Assembly (NCBI GenBank): GCA_937625935.1
Contig: OW569384.1
Coordinates: 124,001-188,000 of the forward strand
Origin: Tetramitus jugosus
Taxonomy: Eukaryota > Heterolobosea > Eutetramitea > Acrasida > Vahlkampfiidae
DNA length: 64,000 nucleotides
Direction: 5' to 3'
Part shown: positions 29,690 to 39,687 of the stretch, one piece after another
Layout of the letters: each line of letters begins with the position of its first letter
How positions within the stretch are numbered: position 1 is the stretch's first letter
Program-made: the position numbers and the translations under genes
Notes under the pieces: model-generated
The model's database searches: none
Seen by the model: only the letters and a program-made list of their open reading frames with translations
What the model was told of the DNA's origin: nothing

Positions 29690-30355
29690 GGCTTGTATAT
29701 AAAGTATATATGTTTAGTTATGTTACAGTATTATTTAGTATTTGGGTTTGAAGTTGGTTTTTGTTTGTTGTTCCTTCCCATGGGATCACAATGACCGTCA
29801 GCTTAAATACGGATCGCCACCTCATCTCGCAGTCAACTCGTCACTTGATGTTCGGTGACACTAATCCATACCAAGAAGGAATCAACTGACAAGCGATCTC
29901 ATCCATTCAATCCCATCATCCCCATAATCCGATCTATCCTCCCGATATTTTCCTTATAGAGTGTAAGGTAGTGAAACATGACTACAATCGTATCGCGTAT
30001 GGCCGAAATAACAGCCGGATTTTGACAGTTGATTTCATATCCACGTGGATACGCAATTTATCCAAGGTTTTGTAAGATAGGAGGTTCTTCAAATGATCAA
30101 CGAGTTTTGTTATGTACGCAAGGATAATCTTATTTGGGTTCAAAATGGCACGAACAGGTTAACAAGGATACCCAATACAGTAACCAAGAGGGTTGAGAAG
30201 ATTTATACAATTCATGAGATATGACGGATGAAGCGTCAATAATCATTCGATTTGAGATATGACATTTGAAGTATCAAGAATGTGAAGACTAATGGTCGGG
30301 ACAAGCAGGTACTCCTCACAATGAAACGATTTACTATCTTGTTCTAAGAACATAA
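29690..30355. other. Intergenic region, 666 nt
   Basis: The region lies between the nicotinamidase start and the SCOT stop, both on the minus strand. I found no supported coding frame or tRNA in it. TATATA-like runs near 29696-29712 may be part of the nicotinamidase promoter. Confidence 0.5.
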
Positions 30356-32130
30356 TTATTGTGCAAATTGCATCTTCTTCAAGTCGTTGGAAACTCTGAA
30401 CTTGGCTTCAGTCTTTTGACGGATTTCATCAACAGTGACACCTTCGGCATGTTCGATCAAAACAAGACCTTCCTTGGTGACATCAAACACACCCAGCTCA
30501 GTAATAATTCTATCAACACATTGCCTGCCGGTCAGTGGCAATTGGCAAGATGACAAAATCTTTGGCTTGCCCTTGGCAGTGTGTTCCATGGTAACGACAA
30601 CTCTGGTACCAGATGACACCAAGTCCATAGCACCTCCCATACCCTTGACCATCTTTCCGGGAATAATCCAATTGGCCAAGTCGCCATTCTCTGCAACTTG
30701 CAAAGCACCCAAGATGGACAAATCAATGTGTCCACCTCTGATCATGGCAAATGACTCTGCACTGGAGAAAATGGAGGAACCAGGAATAGTGGTAATGGTT
30801 TCCTTGCCGGCATTGATCAGATCTGGATCTTGATCACCAGATTGTGGATATGGACCCATACCCAAGATACCATTCTCACTCTGGAGAACAATGTGTACAT
30901 TTGGTGGCAGATAGTTGCTGGCCAAAGTTGGCATACCGATACCAAGGTTGACATACATGCCATCTCTGAACTCGAGAGCAGCTCTTCTCACAATTCTCTC
31001 TCTGTAATCCATTTCTGCAGCGCTAGTGGTAGCAGTGGTAGCGCCACTCTTGTCTTGAGCAGGCTTAGACAGAGTCAATCTTTCGATTCTCTTCTCGTAC
31101 TTTGGTGCCTGATAGATTCTGTGAACGAAAACGCTTGGCAAGTGAACATGATCAGGATCAATCTCACCTGGCTGTACCAACTCTTCAACTTCTACAATAC
31201 ACATCTTTGCAGCCTGAGCCACATTAGGATTAAAGTTTCTTGCTGTTCTCTTGAAGACAACATTACCAGTTGTGTCAGCCTTCCATGCCTTAATCAATGC
31301 AACGTCACCCCAGATGGCCTCTTCCATAATGTATGATCTACCATTGAATTCTCTTCGTTCTCTTGGACGAGCAGCAATATCAACAGATCCATCTGGTTTG
31401 AACTTGATTGGGAAACCACCTTCCTCAATCAAAGTTCCAACAGCAGTCGGAGTATAGAAAGCAGGGACACCAGCACCAGCCGCTCTCATTCTCTCAGCAA
31501 GAGTACCTTGAGGCACCAATTCGACTTCCAATTCACCTTTCAAGTACTGTCTCTCGAATGTGGCATTCTCACCGACATAGGATGAAATCATTCTCTTGAT
31601 TTGTCTGGTTTGGAGCAAAAGACCAAGTCCCCAGTCATCAACACCACAATTGTTGCTCACAACAGTCAAATCCTTTGCGCCCTTGTCTCTCACAGCTTCA
31701 ATCAACTTTTGTGGTGTTCCGCAGAGACCAAATCCACCAACCAAACTTTATTGAGTCATCATCAATCAAACACAGACACACAAACAACAACAACAATAAG
31801 AAGAAGAAGAAAAACAGGATTAAAATACGTGATCTCAATGAATGTGAACAACATGAACAACAACATGATATGCACAATGATGATCAAGAAAGATTGATCA
31901 ATCTCCATCACCTTTCATTGCCATCACACTGTTGTGAAAGTGATCATCATTACATACAGCTTTTGACCATCCTTGATTGGTTCAACTGCTTCTTCAGCAC
32001 TAGCATAAACCTTGTTAATGTTTCTCTTGTTGACCACAAAAGATTCAGTCACAAAAAGCTTATTGCTATTATTAGAGTGAGAGGATGTTGTAGTTGCAGC
32101 AATGCGACGGCTGATTTGTCTAAAGGCCAT
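30356..32130 (-). CDS. Succinyl-CoA:3-ketoacid CoA transferase (SCOT), mitochondrial, two exons
   Basis: The exons are 32130-31958 and 31745-30356, split by a 212-nt GT-AG intron. Joining restores [19 protein letters not shown], the conserved start of the CoA transferase alpha domain, and gives 520 residues, the same as the animal enzyme. The N-terminus [12 protein letters not shown] is basic and Ser-rich, as expected for mitochondrial import. The beta domain has SENGILGMG with the catalytic Glu. The enzyme moves CoA from succinyl-CoA to acetoacetate and lets the cell burn ketone bodies. A polar linker with Ala/Thr runs joins the two halves, as in eukaryotic homologues. An earlier in-frame ATG at 32178 only adds a leader. 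Confidence 0.94.
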
Positions 32131-32881
32131 TTTGTAAGGAAAGCTCTTAAAAGTGACAAAAAAGAAGGGTTGATTCAATCAGTTAAATAGTTGAGTTGCT
32201 TCTGAAGCAAGAGTCAAGAAGTGAGAAATTCACAATTTGTTTTTTGCGTGCACGCAGCACAAAAAAAAAGTCGGAGCTTTGATTTGGATATCTGACAAGA
32301 AGAGATTGAATTGCGGGTGCGGATAGATCACACGCGGGTCTCTTTGGCCAAGGTGTGTGCTGCCAGGTTTTTTGTAGATGCTGTTCTGTTTTTGAATCGT
32401 TGGAGTGATTCAAGGATACTCCTGAAAGAGTATCAGGTCACAGTTATGTCTCAGTCGATGATGCCCATATTTTATCACGTGTGAGCCTATCTCGAAAGCA
32501 CGATCGTGTTTTTTGCCAGTGATTCGTTACACCAGACCTTACAATCTGACTTTTCGAGAAGCAAGTGCGTCTGTCGTTGTGTGCTTTATGGTGAATGAAG
32601 TACGGAAGTTTCACCAGGGAAAAAAACTGGAGACACAGACCTGTCATTTCCAGTGATGATCTGATCGCCATTTTTACAATTCGCCCCTGTTGGCTCTCCT
32701 GCCGGCCTTTTATCCATCTATCACACACGAAGCAGTAAGAGTTCACCATTTTTTATGCTATGATACTAGCATAAACAACACCACAACACAACAACAAACA
32801 TAACCCATACCCTTTATTAACAAACTCAACACACACGAACACTGTCTGTTTTTTTTGTTCTGAACTCCCACACACACTTCC
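32131..32881. other. Intergenic region, 751 nt
   Basis: It lies between the divergent starts of the SCOT gene and a small plus-strand gene. Short frames on the minus strand (for example 32444-32749) show no motif. The last 120 nt are A/C rich and could be the leader of the plus-strand gene. Confidence 0.45.
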
Positions 32882-33331
32882 ATGCAAGCTCCACACCAAT
32901 CTGACCATCATCATCATCGTCATGCAATTCTTCCTTTTGTGTCTCAGAGTACGTCGACACGATCACACCACAACTATGACCACAACAACAAGGAAAATTG
33001 TGATCCAACCATTTTACCACTGTTACTCTCACTATCGTCATCATCACCTTCACTCCACCAAAGCTCAACTGTTCACAACAACCTCCAGCAACAAAGAATA
33101 GGGTTTTCACCCATACAGCACAGTCAGCAGAGAAGAAGGTTGGGACACAACCATCATCATCATGCTCACATTGGATGTGTCATACGCAGAATAAAAAACA
33201 GAATTCCACTTCAAGAGCTCAGAAGCAATCACAATGATAATACCAATGTGTCAAATGTATGTGTGTGCTGCTACCTCAACAGAAAGACGACCTCTTGTGA
33301 AGAGATAATTTTTGAATGTGTTTTTTTGTGA
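32882..33331 (+). CDS. Small His/Ser-rich protein with KEN-box and D-box-like motifs
   Basis: This ATG frame of 149 codons codes for a mostly disordered protein with His runs. Two short motifs stand out: KENCDP, which fits the KEN-box form KENxxP, and RIPLQELRSN, which resembles a destruction box (R-x-x-L with a later Asn). Proteins with both signals are often substrates or inhibitors of the anaphase-promoting complex. This is a hint only; both motifs are short and the protein is low-complexity. I recognise no homologue, and the C-terminal Cys-rich end (CVCCYLNRKTTSC) may be a wrong frame after an unseen intron. Confidence 0.4.
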   Translation: MQAPHQSDHHHHRHAILPFVSQSTSTRSHHNYDHNNKENCDPTILPLLLSLSSSSPSLHQSSTVHNNLQQQRIGFSPIQHSQQRRRLGHNHHHHAHIGCVIRRIKNRIPLQELRSNHNDNTNVSNVCVCCYLNRKTTSCEEIIFECVFL

Positions 33332-33667
33332 GTGAGGAAACATTTGTGACCAATGAGTCATATTGACACCACATTTTGTGTTTTATTACCCTAGGGAAGA
33401 GATATTGAAGATGACAGGACACAAGGAAGAAGAACACTCCGAAGGAGAAGAGAGACGATGTCAACAACATCCTCAACAGAAGCAAGCTCCTCATTTTGTA
33501 GCAATAGAGTACACAACTCAGAAAGAATTTTTCTGAGATAACAACACAGTCGTGTTGAAACAATTTTACAGCTTCACTTTTTTGATCACAATTGTAAACT
33601 AGATTATTTCTCCTATTACTGTTTTTGGTCTCTTCGGGTAAAAAACCAAATTTGTGCATTAATTGAG
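33332..33667. other. Intergenic region, 336 nt
   Basis: It follows the KEN-box gene and precedes (in plus-strand order) the tRNA-Thr and DUF4326 gene. I see no supported gene. Confidence 0.45.
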
Positions 33668-34276
33668 CTAGCAAATTAGAACATAAAAGGCTCCTACGAG
33701 ACTCGAACTCGTGACCTCTGTCTTACTAGGACAGCGCACTGCCACCTGTGCTAAGGAGCCAGATATTTTCACATCTTCCATTTTTATATTTTCCGTTTTG
33801 AGCGCAAAGTTTCGGAAAAAACGGGAAATTATTTCTGGGGAGGGACTACTGGGGAAGGCGTCAGTGGGCTTGTTCTTGCACCAACAACCAAGGGTTTTAC
33901 CTTCGAGCTCATGCAGCGCACTCATTAGCTCTGGTTGTTTCACAATGTACTCCCGAAATTTTTCTACTGCTGCCTCCACGGATCCACTGTCCTTGACCGA
34001 GAAAGGGTTGTGCCATTTACTCTGCTTCAAGTTCCATCCACCCATTGTACATTTGCGACCAATGTACACATCACAATCCTGGATAACTAGATCCTTGCTT
34101 CGCCTGAGTCGTACAACTCGAGGAGTAGTGCGACTAGGAGTGTCCTGCTTCTTCTTGTTCGTGCGGTTGACAACTTTAGAAGGACTCAACAATTTAATTT
34201 TCTTGTTCTTGGGTCGTTCTTGAGTTTCCTCTTGATCACTGCTGCTCTCCTCTTTGTTAGGACGACTTCTCTTCAT
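33668..34276 (-). CDS. DUF4326-domain protein whose 3' end runs through tRNA-Thr
   Basis: The 202-codon frame starts with a basic, Ser-rich region (KRSRPNKEESSSDQEE) and then has a DUF4326 core at about residues 68-135: DVYIGRKCTMGGWN, WHNPFSV, VEKFREYIVKQPELMSAL, GKTLGCWCK. DUF4326 is a small domain of unknown role found in phages, bacteria and protists. The usual second Cys/His pair after GCWCK is not seen. The last 24 codons before the stop are the sense strand of a tRNA gene and its terminator, so that part of the protein may not exist as predicted. The true end may be earlier by splicing or early polyadenylation. Confidence 0.7.
   Translation of the reverse strand: MKRSRPNKEESSSDQEETQERPKNKKIKLLSPSKVVNRTNKKKQDTPSRTTPRVVRLRRSKDLVIQDCDVYIGRKCTMGGWNLKQSKWHNPFSVKDSGSVEAAVEKFREYIVKQPELMSALHELEGKTLGCWCKNKPTDAFPSSPSPEIISRFFRNFALKTENIKMEDVKISGSLAQVAVRCPSKTEVTSSSLVGAFYVLIC
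33685..33688 (-). terminator. Pol III terminator of tRNA-Thr
   Basis: Four T residues on the minus strand follow the tRNA 3' end directly. Confidence 0.75.
33689..33760 (-). tRNA. tRNA-Thr (anticodon AGT)
   Basis: The 72-nt minus-strand sequence folds into a complete cloverleaf. The acceptor stem pairs GGCTCCT with AGGAGCC. The anticodon arm is CTGTC-CTAGTAA-GACAG with anticodon AGT at loop positions 3-5, reading ACU after A-to-I change. The T arm has the standard GTTCGAGTC core. There is no intron. A TTTT run follows at once. The gene lies inside the 3' end of the DUF4326 frame on the same strand. Confidence 0.95.
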
Positions 34277-34440
34277 GTTTTTCTTGCTTCTTGGTTTTCC
34301 TCGAATTGAATTTTCTAAAAATTACCAAGTTCATCTTCAAGGAACTGTCAATGCACTGGAATAGAGACGACCAAGCAGAATAGCAATCCAAAGATCGAGG
34401 GGATTTCATTTGGTAACTTTACTATTGCGAAACGAGTTCT

Positions 34441-36009
34441 TTATTCATTCCTCTTTGACACTTTGATTTTATCAAAGACTGGATGAATGGTGATAATTTC
34501 TTTTTCTCCAATCTCCATATTCGGATCATATCCATCAGGGAAGCTGATATTGTAGAATTGAGCTAGTCTCGCGAGAATCATCACAGACTCTACCAAAGAG
34601 AACTGGAATCCAATACATTTTCGAACACCAAATGAGAATGGTAACCAAGTCATTGGCTTAATTTTCTTGGCCAACACAGGATCATGGAATCTTTCAGGGT
34701 TGTATTTCATTGGCTCTGGCCAGTATTCCGGATTTCTATGAGTTGCAATAAAATTGGTGAATACCATGGTGTCCTTTGGAATCTTGAAGTTTCGGATCTT
34801 GACGGTCTTTGTTGTGACTTTCGGAACCATGGAAACAGGAGAATGGAGTCTCATACTTTCTTTGATACAACTCAATGTATAGGACAACTTGTCATAATCT
34901 TCAAAAGTGGGAGGTCTTTTGTTGGGTAATTGAGTATCAATTTCTTGTTGGAGTTTTTGATAAATGTCCGGATGTCTTGCTAGCTCCAACAGAGTCCATT
35001 TTAGTTGTGTAGCTGTTGTTTCATGTCCAGCTGCCAAAAAGATGAACATGTTGCTTCTAATTTGTTCATAACCCATTTTTTGTCTTGTGACGAGATTTCC
35101 TTCCTCATCTACTCCTTCTTCCTTTTCATTTGCAGTTAAGAGTAGTGACATGAGATCTAACTGATGGTCACTAGCAGTGTGATTATCACTTCCTTCCAAT
35201 GATTTCATTTTTTGATCGTAGAGCTCATCAATGTACTTGCCAAAGTCTGCTACCGCTCTGTTCGTTTTGGACCATAGAAACTGCAATGGATCAGGAACTA
35301 AACCCTTAATAAGAATAGCAGAATCGATTGTAATCTCCAAAGCTTCTCTGAATGTAAACTCATGCTTCGTTTTATCAATCTTTGCCCACTCAGATTCCTT
35401 GTTGAATACGCCGAGATCGACATTGAATCCCGCCTTTGAGATAATATCCAGTGTCACATCGACGGTGGCAGTATTTAACGAAACAACAGAAGCAGATTCC
35501 TTGTCCCACTTTGATCTCAATAGATCAGTGCTTCTCACTGATACATCAGCCAAGTATCTCATATGAGAGCTTGAGAAAGCAGGACTACATAGCATGTGAT
35601 GCTTCTTCCAGTCATCATACTTGACAAGAGTTAAAATGTTGTGCCCCAACAATCTCAGCCCCTTGTAGTAATCCACAGTTGACTTGACAAAAGAATCTTG
35701 AGACTTCAAGAGTACTTCCTTCAGATCCTCTGGGCTACTCAAATAGATGTTAATTTGCTTTCCGTTCACTATTCTGAACAAGAGGTTTGATCCTTGATTC
35801 AATTGCTGCTGTGCAACAATACCAGAGTTGCCATGATATCCGTGAGGGGCCAACAAAGGGATCCTGAAAAACGAGAAGGGAAGCAATTGAGATACTCCTG
35901 GGATATTCTTGACCTTTTGCACTTGTTCATAGTGCTTGTACAAGTAATGAACAATGAATGTGACCAAAAGTACCAACGGGGTGTACAAGATATAGGCTAA
36001 GAGCGTCAT
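34441..36009 (-). CDS. Cytochrome P450
   Basis: The 522-residue protein has an N-terminal membrane anchor (LLAYILYTPLVLLVTFIVHY) and all P450 landmarks: I-helix oxygen-binding AAGHETTA (about 326), ExxR in KESMRLHSP (about 383), and the haem loop FSFGVRKCIG with the Cys ligand near 468. The pattern ARHPDIYQKLQQEI and the haem loop recall the CYP3/CYP4 clans, but I cannot assign a family. It should oxidise a lipid, sterol or xenobiotic at the ER, with electrons from a reductase encoded elsewhere. Its start codon overlaps, antisense, the first ATG of the next plus-strand frame. Confidence 0.94.
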   Translation of the reverse strand: MTLLAYILYTPLVLLVTFIVHYLYKHYEQVQKVKNIPGVSQLLPFSFFRIPLLAPHGYHGNSGIVAQQQLNQGSNLLFRIVNGKQINIYLSSPEDLKEVLLKSQDSFVKSTVDYYKGLRLLGHNILTLVKYDDWKKHHMLCSPAFSSSHMRYLADVSVRSTDLLRSKWDKESASVVSLNTATVDVTLDIISKAGFNVDLGVFNKESEWAKIDKTKHEFTFREALEITIDSAILIKGLVPDPLQFLWSKTNRAVADFGKYIDELYDQKMKSLEGSDNHTASDHQLDLMSLLLTANEKEEGVDEEGNLVTRQKMGYEQIRSNMFIFLAAGHETTATQLKWTLLELARHPDIYQKLQQEIDTQLPNKRPPTFEDYDKLSYTLSCIKESMRLHSPVSMVPKVTTKTVKIRNFKIPKDTMVFTNFIATHRNPEYWPEPMKYNPERFHDPVLAKKIKPMTWLPFSFGVRKCIGFQFSLVESVMILARLAQFYNISFPDGYDPNMEIGEKEIITIHPVFDKIKVSKRNE

Positions 36010-36472
36010 GATGTTCCAATGTTTTCAAGTGTTTTTTCTTCCGGATGGAAAAAGACACAGGGGGGACACTCAACTTTTTCTGCCGCTCAAAGTATCGGTT
36101 GAAGCTAACCAACACCAAACACAACAGAAAGAGCATCAACAACATCTACAACAACAACAACAAGCTACTGTACCATCATCATCTCCTTCTTCTCCATCGA
36201 CGTCATCTCCAACCTCTACAACTTCTTCCATTCAACAACATGCAGATGATAAAAAGGAACAACAACAACAATGGCGCGATGTCGACGAAATACAAGAAGA
36301 GTTGCAATTCGCCACCACACCAAACAATCTGGCAAGTAAGTTGAATGCCTACTTACTGATGGGTTCAGGCAGCGTAGGTTCCAAGAAGATTTGACTGAAC
36401 AAGTGTTGTTACTGAACTTTAGTTAGAACTTTGATGACTTTCGAAATTTGCTTTTCATACATCACACGATGA
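36008..36472 (+). CDS. Small Gln/Ser-rich protein, uncertain model
   Basis: A frame of 128 codons runs from 36008 to 36394 with Gln runs, Ser/Pro/Thr runs and then WRDVDEIQEELQFATTPNN. A perfect donor (CAA|GTAAGT) at 36336 and an acceptor (CTTTAG) ending at 36422 suggest an 87-nt intron; joining gives a short tail reading LAIRTLMTFEICFSYITR and a stop at 36472. The first ATG overlaps the P450 start codon on the other strand, so translation probably starts later or in an upstream exon. Function unknown. Confidence 0.35.
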
Positions 36473-36622
36473 TATGTGATTAAAGTTTGATCATCTGCAG
36501 TGAAAGTACTTCCAATTGTCTTTACACTAGAGGAGCGATCATAGGATTCTTCCGGTGTCTTACAGTACCACCACTGTCACACTCTAAATCTATCTGAAAT
36601 TAGTTGTATGAAACAAGCCATA

Positions 36623-36913
36623 TCATACCCGGGGAGCGTAGATAATTCTTCGTGGTTGGTAAGTTATTCTCGGTTTGCTCACCACCAAAACATCCTTGAT
36701 TATTTCGCGTCGACAGACGCAACATGTATTGTGATTTTGAAACCAACTTGCAATACACTTCCAGTGAAATGTATGTTGGCATTCAGTGGTGAATATATTG
36801 GTATTGGCGTACGACATGCAAATTGTACATTGATGCTGTCGTTTATTCATCAGATACTTGTTGTGGTGCTTTCGTCGGGAACTCTTGCCTCTACTTCCTC
36901 GCTTCTTCTTCAT
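36623..36913 (-). CDS. Small RING-H2 finger protein, probable E3 ubiquitin ligase
   Basis: The 96-residue protein has a basic N-terminus (KKKRGSRGKSSRRKHH) and one RING-H2 finger: CTICMSYANTNIFTTECQHTF, then HWKCIASWFQNHNTCCVCR. The Cys/His order (C2, C-H-H-C, C2) and the Trp before the last pair are as in active E2-binding RINGs. It has no membrane segment. The short C-terminal tail is rich in Arg, Tyr and Pro. It borders the transposon-like region on its left side. The start is the ATG at 36913. Confidence 0.78.
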   Translation of the reverse strand: MKKKRGSRGKSSRRKHHNKYLMNKRQHQCTICMSYANTNIFTTECQHTFHWKCIASWFQNHNTCCVCRREIIKDVLVVSKPRITYQPRRIIYAPRV

Positions 36914-37158
36914 TTGTTGTTTTATTCTTTTTGATCGCGATCACACATACATATTCTAATTTTACAAACAGACCAGTTGAGTTAACACATCAACAAATAA
37001 AACAAAGTCAGATCGAATGAAATTTAAGGGGAATAGTATTGTCGATGATTTTAAGTTTGTGCGCGGTGTGTTTAACATGCTGCAGCCTTATGAAACAACA
37101 TCGACATACACAATCACCTATTTGGGTCATGAATGATATACACTTACATAGTGAGATT

Positions 37159-39687
37159 CTACTTATGATAACCACATGAAACTTCAAGCTTAGAACAACA
37201 AGACTTACAACACTTCGAAGAACATGCTTTGGCCCCAATCTTATTACAAGATATACATTTCTGTCTAACATTGGACACGACATCTCTCGACAAACCAATG
37301 ACAGGATTTGTCAAGATACCATGTTCATCAAAATTCCGATGCCATAGATGAGCATCGATTGTTTTCGCCCGCTCAGTTATCAGCTTTCTCACGGTCATTC
37401 CATTACCATCGGCGATATATTGCAGTATCTTCTCCATCGCTATAACATCAGGTTCCACTTTATGTTGATTCTCAATTCGTTGATTGAACAGATATTCATA
37501 TACTGAACCAAGGTCATATTTAGATAGACCTTTTACTCGACACTTGAATATTGGTAGCGTGTCCACAAATATGAGCCTCTTTCTACAAAGACGCTCGTCC
37601 AGGTTTGTTTGATGTCTGGTGTAAACCTCCATCAACACATCTCTATCGAATGTGGCATTATGACAGACAATAGCCGTCACATTCGATTGGTTCAACATAC
37701 GCACAAGCTTTTGAATTGCATTTACCTCCGGTTCTGCCTCTAGTAACATGGTTTCAGTAATCCCCGTTTTCCTAGTTGCCTCATGAGATAATCTAATCCC
37801 AGAGTTAATATACAAAGGAAAGCTCAGGGCTTCCTTTGTATCCAAACAGATACAGTATAGATCTGTTAAACCTCTAGGTGTCTGGAAACCAGTAGTTTCT
37901 GTGTCAAGAAATAATATTTGGCTATCATCCATGACTCTGAGGACATTATATTCCACATGATGAAGTGTGCAACCACCTTGATCCCTACAGCACTTTGCAC
38001 ATCGACTATTTGAGCACTTACTTGCTGAAGCTCGCCTGCATGAACCACTAGCACATATCTTTGACGTTTTGTTGGTTCTTGTGGAAGAACTGGATGTAGT
38101 AGCGGCAGTATTTGTTGAAGGTCTGGAATCTTTCCGAAGAATGACAGAGCCAGCAGAGGTGTCAAACTCAGTATTATCAATTATCTGCGGATGATCTCCA
38201 ATAGATGAAATAGAGAGATGCTCCTCTAGAAGTTGAGATGAATCGATGATGGTAGAATCTGATAACTTAGCCGTTCGTTTCATCTCATTAGTTACTGCAG
38301 TTGCCACGGTTTTGCTGATTGCATGTGCAGTTTGTAAATGATTAGCTAGGCACTTTGGGTACGAATATAACTTCTCGCAACTGCATCCTTCTACCGGACA
38401 AGATAAATAGACAGGGGCTCTACACTTATGTTGTGATCCTATTGTGACGAAGTTCTTGATTGGACGGAATCTATCAAGCAATTGTTGCACGAATGGAGTG
38501 ATAACAGATGATCTTTGTTGTCTTGGAATTGTTTTCTTTCGTTTTAAGTTCGGAGTTTTCAAAACTATATCAATATCACAGTAGTTCTTGCCTAGAGGAC
38601 ATCTTGGAACCGCGAATCCCAGATCAGATTCATCTGCAAATTTGATTTGCATTATCAAGTATGCTTGGGCATGGAGTCTAGCATATTCAGCAACGGAGAA
38701 TACAGGATTCTTAGCTCGCATAATTGAGAAGAAATTTTCTACAACCAGTGTCCCAAGCGAACTGAACCGAAATTGAGTATTTTTCCACTTTTCAACCAGT
38801 TGTATGAGATTGTCAATCGTAATTGTTATATGATGAATTGTAGGGTTGGGGGTTCCTTCAATAGATTTAAAAAATTTAGAGCATATCTCCATCTGTTTTT
38901 TCCGGTCAGTCCAAACGATATTATTACTGTATAAACATTGATAAAGATTCTTCATGTTTTGAATATATGCTCCAATCGCTTTGTATTTAAAATCTGTATG
39001 ACTGGTCAATACTGTTGTATCCATATTGATAAGTGCCTTCACAGGTTCCCATTTGAGTTTGTTCGGATTGAGAACCTTTGGGTCAAGTTTCAATTGAAGC
39101 GTATCTATTGCATCAGCAAGTAATTTGCTGTTAATGGCAACTCTATTCTGGTTCACGACGACGATAATATCATTGTTTAGCAAAGCATTTCGAATATTCT
39201 TAACTATATGTTGGGAGTCGTATATGTGAAATACATCTGGGTAACGCAATTTAAGTGCTTCTTCCACTTCTGCATTTTGTGGATCGCCATCACTGGATGT
39301 CCAAGCGAGAACAAACTTTTTTGTTTCTTCAAGCTTTTGGATTAGAGGGCATAGGTGTTTCATTAGACAATCGGTCAACTTTGTGTTCGCGTTCTTTGCA
39401 AAGAAAGCCAACGGAAAAGTATTGCTTCCGTTTGCAAATGTTATAAATAACTGCAATACCTTATCCCCCAAAAGGCATTCGATGGAAGGCTCATCCATAT
39501 TTCGGAGGTCATCTATGGTGAGAATACTTTCTCCCCCAACAACGAACAGATCTCCACTCTTGTGCATGACTTCAAGACCACTTCTAATATCAGTTTCATC
39601 CCAAGAGATGCCAATTGGTATTGGATCGTTTGTAGTCACCGAATCAATCAAATTTTTGAAATCTGTGTCAGATAGGGGACCATCGTT
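37159..39687 (-). CDS. Transposase catalytic domain fused to DEDDh 3'-5' exonuclease and Cys-rich modules
   Basis: The frame is open from 39687 to the stop at 37159. Counting from the leucine codon at 39651 it has 830 residues. Residues 18 (Asp), 121-123 (Asp) and 305 (Glu) are the likely transposase catalytic acids. A C2H2-like finger lies at about 418-443, a Cys cluster at 533-565 (KCSNSRCAKCCRDQGGC), and an exonuclease of the DnaQ type at about 578-745: FLDTETTG (Asp583, Glu585), CHNATFDRD (Asp669), and His730-x4-Asp735. A second Cys cluster (CSSKCCKSCCSK) ends the protein. No ATG precedes the first catalytic Asp in this frame, so it is not a stand-alone gene; it needs the upstream frame by frameshifting, splicing or repair of a one-base error. 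Confidence 0.72.
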   Translation of the reverse strand, partial: NDGPLSDTDFKNLIDSVTTNDPIPIGISWDETDIRSGLEVMHKSGDLFVVGGESILTIDDLRNMDEPSIECLLGDKVLQLFITFANGSNTFPLAFFAKNANTKLTDCLMKHLCPLIQKLEETKKFVLAWTSSDGDPQNAEVEEALKLRYPDVFHIYDSQHIVKNIRNALLNNDIIVVVNQNRVAINSKLLADAIDTLQLKLDPKVLNPNKLKWEPVKALINMDTTVLTSHTDFKYKAIGAYIQNMKNLYQCLYSNNIVWTDRKKQMEICSKFFKSIEGTPNPTIHHITITIDNLIQLVEKWKNTQFRFSSLGTLVVENFFSIMRAKNPVFSVAEYARLHAQAYLIMQIKFADESDLGFAVPRCPLGKNYCDIDIVLKTPNLKRKKTIPRQQRSSVITPFVQQLLDRFRPIKNFVTIGSQHKCRAPVYLSCPVEGCSCEKLYSYPKCLANHLQTAHAISKTVATAVTNEMKRTAKLSDSTIIDSSQLLEEHLSISSIGDHPQIIDNTEFDTSAGSVILRKDSRPSTNTAATTSSSSTRTNKTSKICASGSCRRASASKCSNSRCAKCCRDQGGCTLHHVEYNVLRVMDDSQILFLDTETTGFQTPRGLTDLYCICLDTKEALSFPLYINSGIRLSHEATRKTGITETMLLEAEPEVNAIQKLVRMLNQSNVTAIVCHNATFDRDVLMEVYTRHQTNLDERLCRKRLIFVDTLPIFKCRVKGLSKYDLGSVYEYLFNQRIENQHKVEPDVIAMEKILQYIADGNGMTVRKLITERAKTIDAHLWHRNFDEHGILTNPVIGLSRDVVSNVRQKCISCNKIGAKACSSKCCKSCCSKLEVSCGYHK

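Noticed and set aside
30830-31336. 168-codon plus-strand frame opposite SCOT
   Set aside because: Antisense shadow of a conserved gene.
36914-37158. Terminal inverted repeats and target duplications of the transposon
   Set aside because: I compared this flank with 40757-41000. Only a weak AGGGGAA/AGGGGAT likeness was found, too short to count.
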